Source of the DNA: Delphinapterus leucas
Taxonomy: Eukaryota > Chordata > Mammalia > Artiodactyla > Monodontidae
Length of the DNA stretch: 64,000 nt
Assembly (NCBI RefSeq): GCF_002288925.2
Contig: NW_022098021.1
Location: forward strand, 2,333,974 to 2,397,973
Direction of reading: 5' to 3'
Positions within the stretch are counted from its first letter, which is position 1; each line of letters opens with the position of its first letter. A program made the translations under genes and the position numbers. The notes beneath the pieces are model-generated. The model saw only the letters and a program-made list of their open reading frames with translations, did not search any database and was not told the origin of the DNA. This document shows, piece after piece, positions 36,104 through 47,899 of this stretch.

Positions 36104-36345
36104 ATAGAATAAGATATACACACTACTATATGTAAAACAGACAAACAGCAAGATCCTACTGTAGAGCACAGGGAACTATATTCAGTGTCTTGCAATAACC
36201 TATAATGGAGAAAAATCTAAAAAAGAATTACGTGTGTGTGTGTGTGTGTGTAATTATTCAGTATATATACTGAATCACTTTGCTGTAAACCTGAAACTAA
36301 CACAACATTGTAAATCAACGACACTCCAATTAAAAAAATGAAAAT
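36104..36345 (+). mobile_element. LINE-1 3' end fragment
   Basis: Plus-strand LINE-1 3' UTR: 'atacacactactatatgtaa', 'agatcctactgtagagcaca', 'ttgcaataacctataatgg', a (GT)n tract at 36232-36250, 'tgaatcactttgctgtaaac', 'cactccaattaaaaaaatg'. Confidence 0.88.
36232..36250. repeat. (GT)n microsatellite
   Basis: Nine to ten GT units inside the LINE-1 3' UTR. Confidence 0.95.
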
Positions 36346-36419
36346 ATTAAAAATCTAATCATGTCATTCTCTACTTAAAATCTTTCCATTTTTTCTCATC
36401 AAAGCTACTCTTTAGTGAA

Positions 36420-36930
36420 ACATTATGTGCAAGGCACTGTGACAAAGGCTTTATTTATAGCATTCTAATTAATCCTGACAATTCCAGGACATAGGTACTA
36501 TTATTATCTCAATTTTTAAAAGGAACACAGACCTACTAGAGAATGGACTTGAGGATATGGGGAGGGGGAAGGGGAAGCTGTGACAAAGTGAAAGAGAGAC
36601 ATGGACATATATACACTACCAAACGTAAGATAGATAGCTAGTGGGAAGCAGCCGCATAGCACAGGGAGATCAGCTCGGTGCTTTGTGACCGCCTGGAGGG
36701 GGGGGATAGGGAGGGGGGGAGGGAGGGAGACGCAAGAGGGAAGAGATATGGGAACATATGTATATGTTTAACTGATTCACTTTGTTATGAAGCAGAAACT
36801 AACACACCATTGTAAAGCAATTATACTCCAATAAAGATGTAAAAAAAATAAAAATTAATAAAAATTAAAAATAATAATAAATAAAAGGAAGGACCTGAGG
36901 CTTACAGAAATTAAATAATTTGACGCAGGG
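36420..36930 (-). mobile_element. MIR SINE remnant, split by LINE-1
   Basis: Antisense MIR left part 36420-36517 ('gtgcaaggcactgtgaca', 'ttctaattaatcctgac', 'taggtactattattatctc') and right part 36891-36930 ('ggacctgaggcttacagaaa', 'ttaaataatttgacgcaggg'). The LINE-1 end at 36526-36882 separates them. Confidence 0.85.
36526..36882 (+). mobile_element. LINE-1 3' UTR insertion
   Basis: Plus-strand, strongly 5' truncated: 'agagaatggacttgagga', 'gggaagcagccgcatagcac', 'gatcagctcggtgctttgtg', a G-rich tract, 'ccaataaagatgt' and an A-rich tail. Target-site duplication 'aaaaggaa' at 36518-36525 and 36883-36890. Confidence 0.93.
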
Positions 36931-38268
36931 TTACACAGTTCTTGGGGATAACCAACCTTGACATCGTTCAGTTTCTTGAACACACACATCTTCTCACAAC
37001 AGCCAGAACGCTCACTTTGCCCTCAGTCATCCACTCCCGCTGTCCCCTCTCTGATCCTGCGGGACTTAAAGTTTCTTTCTCCAAATGTCCTCCCGACATT
37101 CTGAGCTACACTGCGTCTCCCTGCTGTGTGCTTGTAATTTTCCTTCTAAACTATCTCCATGTAGTCTTATGATCAGGTGATCTCAAAGTCCCTTCAAGCT
37201 CTAAAAATGACTATGATTTCACCAAGTTTAGAGCAGTTTCTTATTATAAGAAGTTGGGACATAGATTGCTCTGTATTTTTTTTAATTTCCATAAACTTCT
37301 TGAAAATTCAGTGAAGATTATAATTTTATTTATTCTTGAGGATGCTGCCTGTGTAACTGTGTTCTAAAAATGTTATCGCGATGATACGATTAAACATCTG
37401 GCAATACAAAAGGAAAGCATCCTTTCGGTACTCTGCTCAGAAAAGAATAGTGAACTGCCTGTCTCACAACAGCATGTCCCTCCTCATGCTGAAACATGCA
37501 GCCTCATTCTTCCTGAGCCAAACAGTCTCGCCTAACGTTCTGGTAAGCAGGTTAGACAGCCGAAGAGCCCTTGCCTCAGCGCCATTATGAACAGCATCGT
37601 TCCATGAAATAGATGTGTTGTCTGCAGCATATCCTAGAACCGTTTGGAAACCATCCAGGAGACAAGATGATAAAGATTAAAAGTCATTATAGTTACTTTC
37701 AGAGCCATAGATAGACTAATGCATCTTCGGGAAGGACAGCTCACACATCAAAAACAGCCTTAGCGTGATCTCTTAGAGAAACAGAAAATTATTAAGGAGG
37801 AAAAGAAAGGATTATAGGCACAATCTTTATAAGGACGGATATTTATTTGGCAAAAGCACAGGTTGGGAGGAAGACAGAAGGACATGAAGGGTGTGGCTTT
37901 ACAGACACATGCCACACTATGCTTCTTTGGTGGGTATATGCACACCCATCTCTGTCAAATACCTATTTTAACACTACAACCCCAGACAACTTTTTGATAG
38001 CCTGCTATAGAACGGTTCAGTGTTTACTCTATTAAGGCAGATGCAAAAAACAAACAAAAAGTTAAATAGTTTATTTGACTGTACCTACTGAGTAAAAAAA
38101 GAGAAGAAAATAAACAATGTAGATTAAGATCCCATAGCAATGTGATATAACACTTAAAATCATGAGGCTCAAATTAATCTTGGTATATGGGATATTTTTT
38201 CTAGGAGCCTTGAATCCTGCATTAATTAAGGCTGTTTGGGTTGCAAATAAAAGCCCTGCTTTCACTAA
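36931..38268. other. Intergenic, nothing firm
   Basis: A weak L2-like plus-strand piece may cover 36950-37190. The remainder is AT-rich and unassigned. Frames up to 76 codons look random. Confidence 0.4.
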
Positions 38269-38630
38269 TTTTTTTTTAAACATCTTTATTGGAATATAAT
38301 TGCTTTACAATGGTGTGTTAGTTTCTGCTTTATAACAAAGTGAATCAGTTATACATATACATATAACCCCATATCCCCTCCCTCTTGCATCTGCCTCCCA
38401 CCCTCCCTATCCCACCCCCCTAGGTGGTCACAAAGCACCGAGCTGATCTCCCTGTGCTATGCGGCTGCTTCCCACTAGCTATCTATTTTACATTTGGTAG
38501 TGTATATATGTCCATGCCACTCTCTCACTTCGTCCCAGCTTCCCCCTCTCCATATCCTCAAGACCATTCTCTACATCTGCGTCTTTATTCCTGTCCTGCC
38601 CCTAGGTTCTTCAGAACCTTTTTTTATTTA
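38269..38630 (-). mobile_element. LINE-1 3' UTR insertion
   Basis: Antisense version of the same young LINE-1 3' UTR: poly-T, 'catctttattggaatataat', C-rich tract, 'cgagctgatctccctgtgct', 'gcggctgcttcccactagct', 'tcctgtcctgcccctaggtt'. The 143-codon frame 38424-38855 begins in it. Confidence 0.92.
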
Positions 38631-39149
38631 ACTAAGAAAGTTTTCATGGACACCAAGAGCAGGGATGCATGCAGGACACAGAAAAAGAGGCCAAGGGCAC
38701 AGAGCACCACCAGAACGGGCTGTCTCTCCTGTCTGCTTCCCCCAGCGTGCCGACCTCATGCTGTTCTTACTGCAGGATGGTTTTCTCTACATGGTGAAAA
38801 CAGGAGCTCTGAGAACCCCAAAGTCGTACGTCTTATGACCTCAATCACCTGGTAGACATTTCCCTCACAGTCTCTCTGGTCCCAAGTCTGAAAATTACCA
38901 GGAAATACGCTCATGGGTGCAGTTTGGGTGAAGAACTTCACATGGCTTCATTAATAGTGATCGTGTAAAAAAAAAAAAAAAAAAAAGGAAACTTCTGTGA
39001 GAAAAAGATGGGTGGAGAGGGGGATGGTGATTTTCACAGAAGCCTGATTCGGGGCAGCTCAAACAGTGGATATCTACTCTACACATACATGTGAAAAGAT
39101 ACAACGTTGCTTAGGAAACTAACAGAAGAATTCCCTTGCAATAAAATAA
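38631..39149. other. Intergenic, nothing recognised
   Basis: Unassigned DNA with a poly-A run at 38968-38986. Confidence 0.5.
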
Positions 39150-40356
39150 CTTAGGGAGTGGGGTCAGCAGCATGGTGGATAGGAAGTCCCAGCCCTACTT
39201 CCCCACAGAAAAATGGATTTAACAGTGACAGGCGGACAAAAAAATTGGCATTCAGATGACCCCAAAATCCACGTAAGAAGTTGCAGTATCCTGGGGGAGC
39301 AGAAAGCTAAGAGGGCTGCACTGAAATGGGTTAGAAGATCAATTTTACTTTACCTGCTTCGGCCCCACCCCCACTGGCATAGCGCAGCCCTGGGAGAAAA
39401 CACCGTGCTCCGTGCTTCTCCCTCAGCACGTGCAAGCAATTCAGCGTTCTGGTTCCTCAGAGGGCTTCCCAGGGCAGAGCTTCTGTCTCACCTCTTTGGA
39501 GCGTTGATGGAGCCAGCACAGTTTGGAGGTCTGTGAGCCACTGAAAGCACAGAGAAATGAGAGCGTCTTGCTGGCAGCTCGCGTGAGTGGGAGAGGATGT
39601 ACAGCTCAAAGCTTCTCCCTCAGAGGGGAGGGAGGAACTGGAACACGTGTCCAGTGTTCCAGCTTTTCTAATGGCAGCCTGGGGACTGGATTCTGTCTTT
39701 CCTGCCTTGGGACACTGATGGGAAGCGGTATACTTTAGATGCCTGGTGGCCACTGAGAACAGGAGAGAGTTAGCTGATTACCGCTGTAGAACCAGAGAAC
39801 TTAGAGCATCACACACAGACACCAGATGCAGCAAGAGACGACAGACTCCTGAAAAAGAAACTGGCCACGCCCCTCTACTTGAGAAAATGCATGCACAGGC
39901 CAAGAGAAGTTACATCCTCCCCAAAAATGTTTGAGATACACCTAAAATCTGTAGTTGGGCTGTTTGGTGAGTGTCTTCACCTGCATGAAGCCAATTTACA
40001 GGACTGGGAGAGATTGGCTGGTTTTTCAAATGTGCAGATTCCAACACGAATTTATAAGACACATGAAAAAAACAGGAAAACACAGCCCCAAAAAAGGACA
40101 AAATAAAATTCCAGAAACCGATTCTAAAGAAACAGAGGTATATAAATTACCTAACAAAGAAATCAAAATAATTATCATAACGATACTCTATTAGCTCAGG
40201 AAAATGATGCATGAATAAATCAAGAATATCAACAGAGACAGAAAATATTTTTTTTAAAAAAAGAACCAAACAGAAATTCTGGAGCTGAGAAATACAATAA
40301 TATCCTTCAAAATGAAGGAGAATTAAAGACTTCCCCAGATAAAAAGTGCTGAGGAG

Positions 40357-40569
40357 GGCTTCCCTGGTGGTGCAGTGGTTGAGAGTCCGCCTGCCGATGC
40401 AGCGGACACGGGTTCGTGCCTCGGTCCGGGAAGATCCCACATGCCACGGAGTGGCTGGGCCCATGAGCCATGGCCGCTGAGCCTGTGTGTCCGGAGCCTG
40501 TGCTCTGCAACGGGAGAGGCCACAACAGTGAGAGGCCCGCGTACCGCAAAAAAAAAAAAAAAAAAAAAA
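40357..40569 (+). mobile_element. CHR-type SINE, short form, young
   Basis: Perfect 16-base target-site duplication 'aaaaagtgctgaggag' at 40341-40356 and 40570-40585. Complete short form with a long pure poly-A tail. Inserted in the ORF1 end of the old LINE-1. The 176-codon minus frame across it is not a gene. Confidence 0.96.
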
Positions 40570-41345
40570 AAAAAGTGCTGAGGAGTTCTTCACCAACAGA
40601 CCTGCCTTATAAGAAATGCTAAGGGGCAGGTCCTTCAAGTTGAAATGTAAGGATGCTAAACAGCAACATAAAAGCACATGAGAGTATAAAACTCACTGGT
40701 AAAGGTAACTATATAGACAAATATGAAATACTGGAACACTGTAACTGTGGTGCATAAATCTTTTTTAATTCTGATGCAGAAGATAAAAGTATAAAAAAAC
40801 TATAACTATAAAAATATTCTAATGAATTCACAATACAAAAAGATGTAATCTGTGACATCAATAACAAAGTGTGGAGAGAGGGAGAAGTAAAAGTGGAGAG
40901 TATATGTACATGATTGATGTTAAGTTGTCATCAGCTTAAAATAGATTATTATAAGATGTTTTACAATAAGTCCCATTGTGATCACAAAAATATATCTATA
41001 GAAGATACAAAAAAGAAAATAAAAAAGAAATCAAAGCATGTCACTACAAAAAAAAATCAAAGAATCAAGAAGGAAGGCAAGAAAAGAGGAAAAGATGGAC
41101 AAAAAAGCTGTAAGACAGACAGGAACCAATTAACAGAATGGTAATAGTAAGTCCTTCCCTATCAATAATTACTTCAAATGTAAATGGATTAAACTTCCAA
41201 ATCAAAAGAGTGGCTAAATGGATTAAAAAAACAAGATCCAACTATAAGCTGTTTACAAGAGACTCAGTTTAGATTTAAGGACATACATAGGTTAAAAGTG
41301 AAAGGATAGAAAAAGACATTTCATACAAATGGTAATCAAAAGGAA

Positions 41346-41642
41346 AGGTGGTCCAGTGGTAAAGAATCCACCTTCCAATGCAGGGGAGGTGGGTTCAATT
41401 TCTGGCCTGGGAACTAAGATCGCACATGCCGTAGGGCAACTAAGCCCACGTGCCACAACCACTGAGCCCACGTGCCTCAACTAGAGAGTCAATGTGCCCT
41501 GGAGCCCACACACCGCAACTAGAGAGAGAAAACCCACACGCCACAACTACAGAGAAGCCCCTGTGCCGCAACGAAGATCCCGTGTGCTGCAACTAAAACC
41601 TGATGCAGCCGAAAAATTAAAAATAACAAACAAACAAAAAAA
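41346..41642 (+). mobile_element. CHR-type SINE, older diverged copy
   Basis: Lacks the first bases of the head ('aggtggtccagtggtaaaga') and is more diverged than the other copies: 'gggttcaatttctggcctgg', 'cacatgccgtagggcaact', 'gtgctgcaactaaaacctga', tail 'aaaaattaaaaataac'. Probably the oldest SINE of this class in the window. Confidence 0.88.
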
Positions 41643-44461
41643 AACTGTCACTAGAGACAAAGAAGGACAATATGTGGTGATACATGGGTCAATACACCTG
41701 AAAGATAAAACAATTATGAATACATGCATCCAAAATCAGGACACACATAAATAAAAATGAAGGGTGAAAGAGAGTAAGACAATAATAGTAGAAAATTTAA
41801 ATAACCCACTTTCAATAATGGAGAGACTATCCAGACAGAATATCAATATGGAAACAGAGGACTTAAACAACATTATAAACCAAATGAACCTAATGGACAT
41901 ATGCAGAACATTCCACCCAACAGCAGCAAAGTACACATTCTTCTCAAGCGCACATGGATGGAACATTCTTCAATCTCGACCAAATATTAGGCCACAAATC
42001 AAGTCTAACAAATTTAAGAACATTGAAATCATATCGAGTATCTTTTCTGACCCCAATGGAATGAAAATAGAAATTAATGGCTGAAAGAAAAATGTAAAAT
42101 TCGCAAATAAGTGGAAACTAAATAACAATCTTTTGAACAACAAATGGGTCAAAAAATTAATAAAAAGATAAATTAGAAAATATCTTGAGACAAATGAAAA
42201 CAAAACTATAACGTACTAAAACTATGGAATGCAGCAAAAGCAGTACTAACAGGGAAATTTATAAAAATAAGTCATACAGTAAAAAAGAAGATCTAAAATA
42301 AACAAACGAACTAAACCTCAAGGAACTAAGAAGCACAAACTAAGGCCAACGTTAAGAGAAAGAGGGAAGTAAGATTAGAGCAGAAATCAATGAAATAGAG
42401 AATAGAAAACAACAGAAAAAATCAAATTCTTTCTGCAGAGATCAACAAAATTGACAAACCTTTAACTAGATTAAATCAGAAAAAAGAAGACTCTAAAAAA
42501 TCAGAAATGAAAGAGGAGACATTACAACCAATGCCACAGAAATTAAAAGATTATGAGACCCCTTTGGAAAATTATACAAAAATTATCCAACAAATTGGAT
42601 AACCTAGAAGAAATGGAAAAATTTCTAGAGCTACAACCTACCGAGACTGAATCATAAAGAAACAGAAAATGTATACAGACCTATAACTAGTAAGGAGATT
42701 GAATCAATAATCAAAAGTCTCTGAACAAAGAAAAGCCCAGAGCCAGATGGCTTCACTGATGAATTCTACCAAATCATCTGAGGAAGAATTAACATCAAAT
42801 TCCTCCAAAAAACTGAAGAGCAGGGAACACTTCCAAATTTTATGAAGCCAAAATCACCCTGATACCACAGAGAGAAAAGGACATGAAAAGGAAAAAAACT
42901 ATAGGTATAATAGATAAGTATAGATGCAAAAAATTCTCAACAAAGTATTGGTATTAGCAAACCAAATTAAACAACACATTGAAAGAATCATACAAATGGG
43001 AATTATTCCTAGGATGCAAGGATGTTCAACACACAAAAATCAATCAATGTGATATACCACATTAACAGAACAAAGGATAAAACTCTCATGACCATCCCAA
43101 TAGATGCAGAAATGTATCTGACAAAAATCAACACCCTTTCATGATAAAAACACTCAACAAACTAGGAATAGAAGGAAACTACCTTAACATAATAAAGACC
43201 ATATATGACAAGTGCACAGCTAACATCATACTCAATGGTGGAAAAACAAAGCTTTTCCTCTAAGATTAGTAAGAAGAAAAGTGTGCCCACTCTCTCTACT
43301 TTTATTTAACATAGTACTGGAAGTCCTAGCTGGAGGAATTATGCAAGAAAAAGAAATAAAAGACATTCGAATTGAACAAAAAGTAAAATAATGTCTGTTT
43401 ACAGATGGCATAATCTTATATGTAGAAAACCCTAAAGACTCCAGCAAAAAATGGTTAGAATTAATAAACAATTCAGTAAAGTTGCAGAATACAAAATCAA
43501 CATGCGGAAATCAATTGCAACCCTATAGACAAACAACAAATAATCTGACAAGAAAATTAAGAAAGCAGTCCCATTTACAATAACATGAAAAAGAATAAAA
43601 TACTTAGGAATAAACTTAACGAAGGAGGTGAATGACTTGCACACTGAAACCTATAAAACATTACTGAAAGAAATTAAGGAAGAGACATATAAATGAAAGA
43701 CATCCTGTGTTCATGAACTGAAATACTTTATATTGTTAAAATTACTACTTAAGGTGATCCACAGATTTTCTTATCAAAATCACAATGGAATTTTTTTACA
43801 GAAATAGAAAAAACAATTCTACAATTCATATGGAACCACAGAGGACTCTGAATAGGCAAAAACAACATCTAGAAAGAACAAACCTGGAGGTCTCACACTT
43901 CCTGTTTTCAAAATATATTACAGAGCTACAGTATTCAAAACAGTACAGTACTGGCATTAAAACAGACATATAGACCAATGGAACAGAATAGGGAACACAA
44001 AAATAAATCCAGTGTATATGGTTAAATGATCTTCAACAAGTGTGTCAAGACTACACAATGGGGAAAGGATGGTTTCTCCGACAAATAGTGTTGGAAAAAC
44101 AGGATACCCAAGAGCAAAAAAAAAAAAAAAAAGGAACTGGACACTTTCCTTACACCATACACAAACGAACTCAAAATGGATTTAAGACTTGAAAGTATAA
44201 AACTCCTAGAAGAAAACACAGGGAGAAAGCTTCATAACATTGATCTAGCAATGACTTCTTGCTATGACACCAAAAGCACAGGCAACAAAAGAAAAACAGA
44301 CAAGTGGGACTACGTCAAACTAAAAAGCTTCTGCAGAGAAAAAACAAAGAAACAACCACCAGAGTGAAAAGGTAACCTATGGAATGGGGGAACATATTTG
44401 CAAACCATATATCTGATAAGGGGTTAATCTCCAAAATGTATTTTTAAAACTCCTACAACTT

Positions 44462-44746
44462 GGGGCTTCCCTGGTGGCACAGTGGATAAGAATCTGCCTG
44501 CCAATGTGGGGTTCACAGGTTCGATCCCTGGTCCAGGAAGATCCCACATGCCACGGAGCAACTAAGCCCATGTCACAACTACCGAAGCCTGCGTGCCTAG
44601 AACCCATGCTCCACAACAAGAGGAGCCACCGCAATGAGAAGTCCGTGCACGGCAACAAAGAGTAGCCCCCACTCGCCACAACTAGAGAAAGCCTGCATGC
44701 AGCAAAGGAGACCCAACACAGCCAAAAAAAACAAACAAAAAAAAAC
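44462..44746 (+). mobile_element. CHR-type SINE, long form
   Basis: 12-base target-site duplication 'ctcctacaactt' at 44450-44461 and 44747-44758. Inserted in the ORF2 C-terminal region of the old LINE-1. Minus frame 44377-44766 is an artefact. Confidence 0.96.
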
Positions 44747-45012
44747 CTCCTACAACTTAATAGCAAAAAACAGAAAAAAACCTGATTTTAAAATAATTCA
44801 AAGAAGACATACAAATCCAAAGCTATATGAGATGCTCAACATCACTAATAATCAGGGACATGCAAATCAAAACAATAATCAGGTATCACCTCACACCTTT
44901 TAAGATGGTTATTATCAAAAAAGACAAGAGGTAAGTGTTGGTGAGGAAGTAGAGAAACTGGAACACTTATACACAGTTAGTGGAAATATAAAATGGTGCA
45001 GGCACTGTAAAA

Positions 45013-45504
45013 AAACAACTGTGTGATGTGAAAGCTGATACCAGTTCTCCTCTTCATTATTAGCAAGACAGTATCTCCCTTCTCTTAGTCTGATTTACGG
45101 CTTCTCAGCACAAATTCCTTCCCCTTCTCCATCACGTGGTGATGCATCACCCCGGGCCATCCTGCATAAACACATCAAGAGTCAATGGGGCCCGTGTGGG
45201 AACTTGTTAGGCTGATAGCAACAGAAACGCCTGCTGCTGTCCTCGCTAATGGGCCCTAAATTAAGATTTTTGGCATCTCGCTCAGGTGAAATCAGGAGCA
45301 ATGCTCCAGCTGAGTCCATCTGGGAAGAATGTCAACAGGTAACGGGTGAACACTGCATTATCCACCTGGAGGAGCTGCACATCTTACTGAAGAACCACAG
45401 GGACCTCCACAACGTGCTGCACATGCATCCTTAAAAGCATGGCTAACATCCTACAGCTTCATGGGTCTACGTATGTAGTGAATAACTTAAACATTTCCAT
45501 CAAG
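45013..45504. other. Unassigned, protein-like small frame present
   Basis: GC-moderate DNA with a 61-codon plus frame (45249-45434). I recognise no domain or splice context, so it is left as non-coding. Confidence 0.4.
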
Positions 45505-45514
45505 AAAGAATTCA

Positions 45515-45700
45515 GGGCTTCCCTGGTGGCGCAGTGGTTGGGAGTCCGCCTGCCGATGCAGGGGATGCGGGTTCGTGCCCCAGTCCAGGAGGATCCCACA
45601 TGCAGTGCCCGTGAGCCATGGTCGCTGAGCCTGCGCGTCCGGAGCCTGTGCTCCGCAACGGGAGAGGCCACAACAGTGAGAGGCCCGCGTACCGAAAAAA
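45515..45700 (+). mobile_element. CHR-type SINE, short form, internally deleted
   Basis: Perfect 10-base target-site duplication 'aaagaattca' at 45505-45514 and 45701-45710. Between 'cccacatgc' and 'cccgtgagcc' about 14 bases found in other short copies are missing. Poly-A of nine. Confidence 0.96.
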
Positions 45701-45984
45701 AAAGAATTCAATTTTATTTCAGATTTAGAGCATTTTAAAATTCTCAAGCAAAAAAAGAAATCAGTACTTCACATAAGCACATTTATTCTATTCTCCTGTT
45801 CTCATGATTTTAAAAATAATATCCAAATTGCCACTTTAGTAAAGGAGATAACCAGATGGCAATTTTATTTCTAGAATTTTATTTCAGGAGAGTCAACAAA
45901 TCATTCTTGGTTAAGCTTTTAGTTTATATAGCTTAAGTGTTTCTTAAGCTTCTTGAATCTGCAGATTTATAGTAGTTATCAGAT

Positions 45985-46300
45985 TTGGAATACATCTTGG
46001 CCATTATTTCCTCAAACTTTTTTCTGCCCCTGCTGTTTTGGCTCTCCAATTACAGACATGTTACATTGCTTTACATTGTCCCACAGGTTACTGAGCCTCT
46101 AGGTTTGGGTGGGTTTTGTTTTTTTTCTGTCTCTTTTCTTTGTCTCTGTTTGGATAATTTCTATTTCTGTGTCTTCTACTTTATGAGTTTTTCATCTAAT
46201 CTGGTGTTTATCACATCCAGTTAAATTTTCATTTCAGTTGCTGTTTTTTTCAGCTCTTGAATTCCCATTTGGCTCTTTTTATATCTTTTAGTTCTCTTGG
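45985..46300 (-). mobile_element. LINE-1 / HAL1-type ORF1 fragment
   Basis: Antisense L1M or HAL1 ORF1: 'ggataatttctatttctgtg', 'attttcatttcagttgctgt', 'cagctcttgaattcccattt', 'ggctctttttatatc'. The plus-strand equivalent is visible at 40205-40300. Confidence 0.6.
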
Positions 46301-46309
46301 TATTATGTT

Positions 46310-46715
46310 TTAATGTCCAGTTTTCCCAACACCATTTATGGAAGAAGCTCTCATTTACCCATTATATATTCTTGACTGCTTTGTTGTAAATTAATTGACC
46401 ATATATGCATGGGTTTATTTCTGGGCTGTCATGTTCCATTGACATGTGTGTTTTTATGCCAATACTATACTGTTCTGATTACTATATCTTTGTAATATAG
46501 TTAGAAATCGGGGGCATGATGCCACCAGATTTGTTCTTCTTTCTCAAGATTGCTTTGGCTATTCGAGGTCTTTTATGGTTCCATACAAATTTTAGGATTG
46601 TTTGTTCTATATCTGTGAAAAATGTCACTGGAATTTTGATAGCAATTGCACTGAATGTGTAGATGGCTTTGGGTAGTATGGACATCTTAACAACATTAAG
46701 TCTCTAAATCCATGA
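46310..46715 (-). mobile_element. LINE-1 ORF2 fragment
   Basis: Antisense ORF2: 'tgtccagttttcccaacacc', 'tctttgtaatatagttagaa', 'aagattgctttggctattcg', 'ttgatagcaattgcactgaa', 'gtatggacatcttaacaaca'. A 67-codon frame at 46482-46685 is an ORF2 relic. Order relative to the ORF1 piece beside it is the opposite of a normal element, so these are separate or rearranged insertions. Confidence 0.85.
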
Positions 46716-47899
46716 ACATGAAATACCCCATAAGTTTTTATGTGCAGTATTCTCATTTAATCATCTAAATTACCAATGATTGTAGTAATCTCCTTGCTAC
46801 CAAACAGTTATTTTGGAGAATGTTATTTTAATTTTCAAGTGATTGTATTTTTGCTTAAATAGTCAACAGTGTACAGAAAGGAGATTTGTAGGATTCTTCT
46901 GTGGCTCCTTGATTAACAGGTGAGTTTTTCTTTCTTACGTGAAATTAGTTCTTCCATACCGATTCCATTAAGTGTTTTTCTTTATTTTCATATTTCCCTC
47001 ATCATCTCAGTGGGAAATCAGTGCTCTGTGACTATGACAGTGTCAGGGTCATGTTAAATTCCTTTTGAAGGAAAAGTAAGTTGCTGTCTACTTAGAATGT
47101 GTTGAAAACCAACAGCCAGCCTCCATGGTGCCAAGCCATGATTTTTTTCTGCATAGCATGATCATGGCACCCTCCAGCAACAGCAATTCAGGAGTAGCTT
47201 GAAGATGTGGCTGTGTAATTGCTCTACACCTAGAGTCACAGAGACGGTAACAGCTCTGCAAGGGACCAGGCAGATCATCCAATTAGTAAGTACAGTCCCT
47301 TGTTTTGTAGACTTTTCCACACCTTTAGTGGAAAATTTGCATTCATATTTGCATGAAGAGCAATGCCTTACATAACAGAAGACTAACAACTTGTTATAAT
47401 TTATGAAAACATAATTTTTAAAAGGGTTACCCATAACCTCAGCTCCTTTAGAAACGAGGTAGAAATGGTTTTTCATCAGCCTTTAAAACTAACTATATTT
47501 TCTATTCTAAACGTCAGTTGGTAAGTAACTCACCAGAGTAGATCATGAATAGCACTCAAGAGACATTGGAAAGTTTATAGTTGAGATTCTGTATTTCAAA
47601 GTAATTGGAACTTCTTGATCATGAAGACAGGTGATGTCTGTGGAACATCTATCTGTAACTTAAAAGCAGGTATATCCTGAGTTACGTACGTCTAGGTGTA
47701 CTCTTTACATAAACAGCTGTCACCTGCTCTGGCCTTACCCATCTTTACTGTCATTAATAGGATCTCCTTTCCTCACCTCCCTCCTAATAATTAGACATGG
47801 GGTTTCACTGTTAGACTTAAAGCCAGCCCAGAAATAATGTTAATACTATTACTGATGCTACTTTCATCTTACCTCTAATTCTGATTTTAATTCTAATAC
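46716..47899. other. Intergenic, nothing recognised
   Basis: AT-rich DNA without identified repeat or exon. Confidence 0.5.

Larger units (their letters stand above)
39150..45012 (+). mobile_element. Old LINE-1 (L1M type), nearly full order, 3' end missing
   Basis: Parts occur in native order: 5' leader (from 'gtggggtcagcagcatggtg'), a shortened ORF1 region with 'aaattctggagctgagaaa' and 'cagacctgccttataagaaa', inter-ORF spacer, then ORF2 endonuclease, reverse transcriptase and C-terminal region up to 'ggtgcaggcactgtaaaaa'. Three SINEs lie inside (40357-40569, 41346-41642, 44462-44746). The 3' UTR and poly-A are absent. Inactivated by many stops and frameshifts. Confidence 0.87.
41130..45012 (+). 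pseudogene. LINE-1 ORF2 relic (endonuclease / reverse transcriptase)
   Basis: ORF2 encodes the nicking endonuclease and reverse transcriptase of LINE-1. Endonuclease blocks are readable at 41686-41729 and in the open frame 41764-42084 (HPTAAKYTFFSSAHG, 'SNKFKNIEIISSIFSD'). In the reverse-transcriptase core, near 43393-43430, the catalytic FADD-type motif reads FTDG, so a catalytic aspartate is lost. Two SINEs and many stops interrupt the frame. Certainly non-functional. Confidence 0.85.

Noticed and set aside
40147..40677. 176-codon minus frame
   Set aside because: Spans the SINE at 40357-40569 and its poly-A; the remainder is antisense LINE-1 ORF1.
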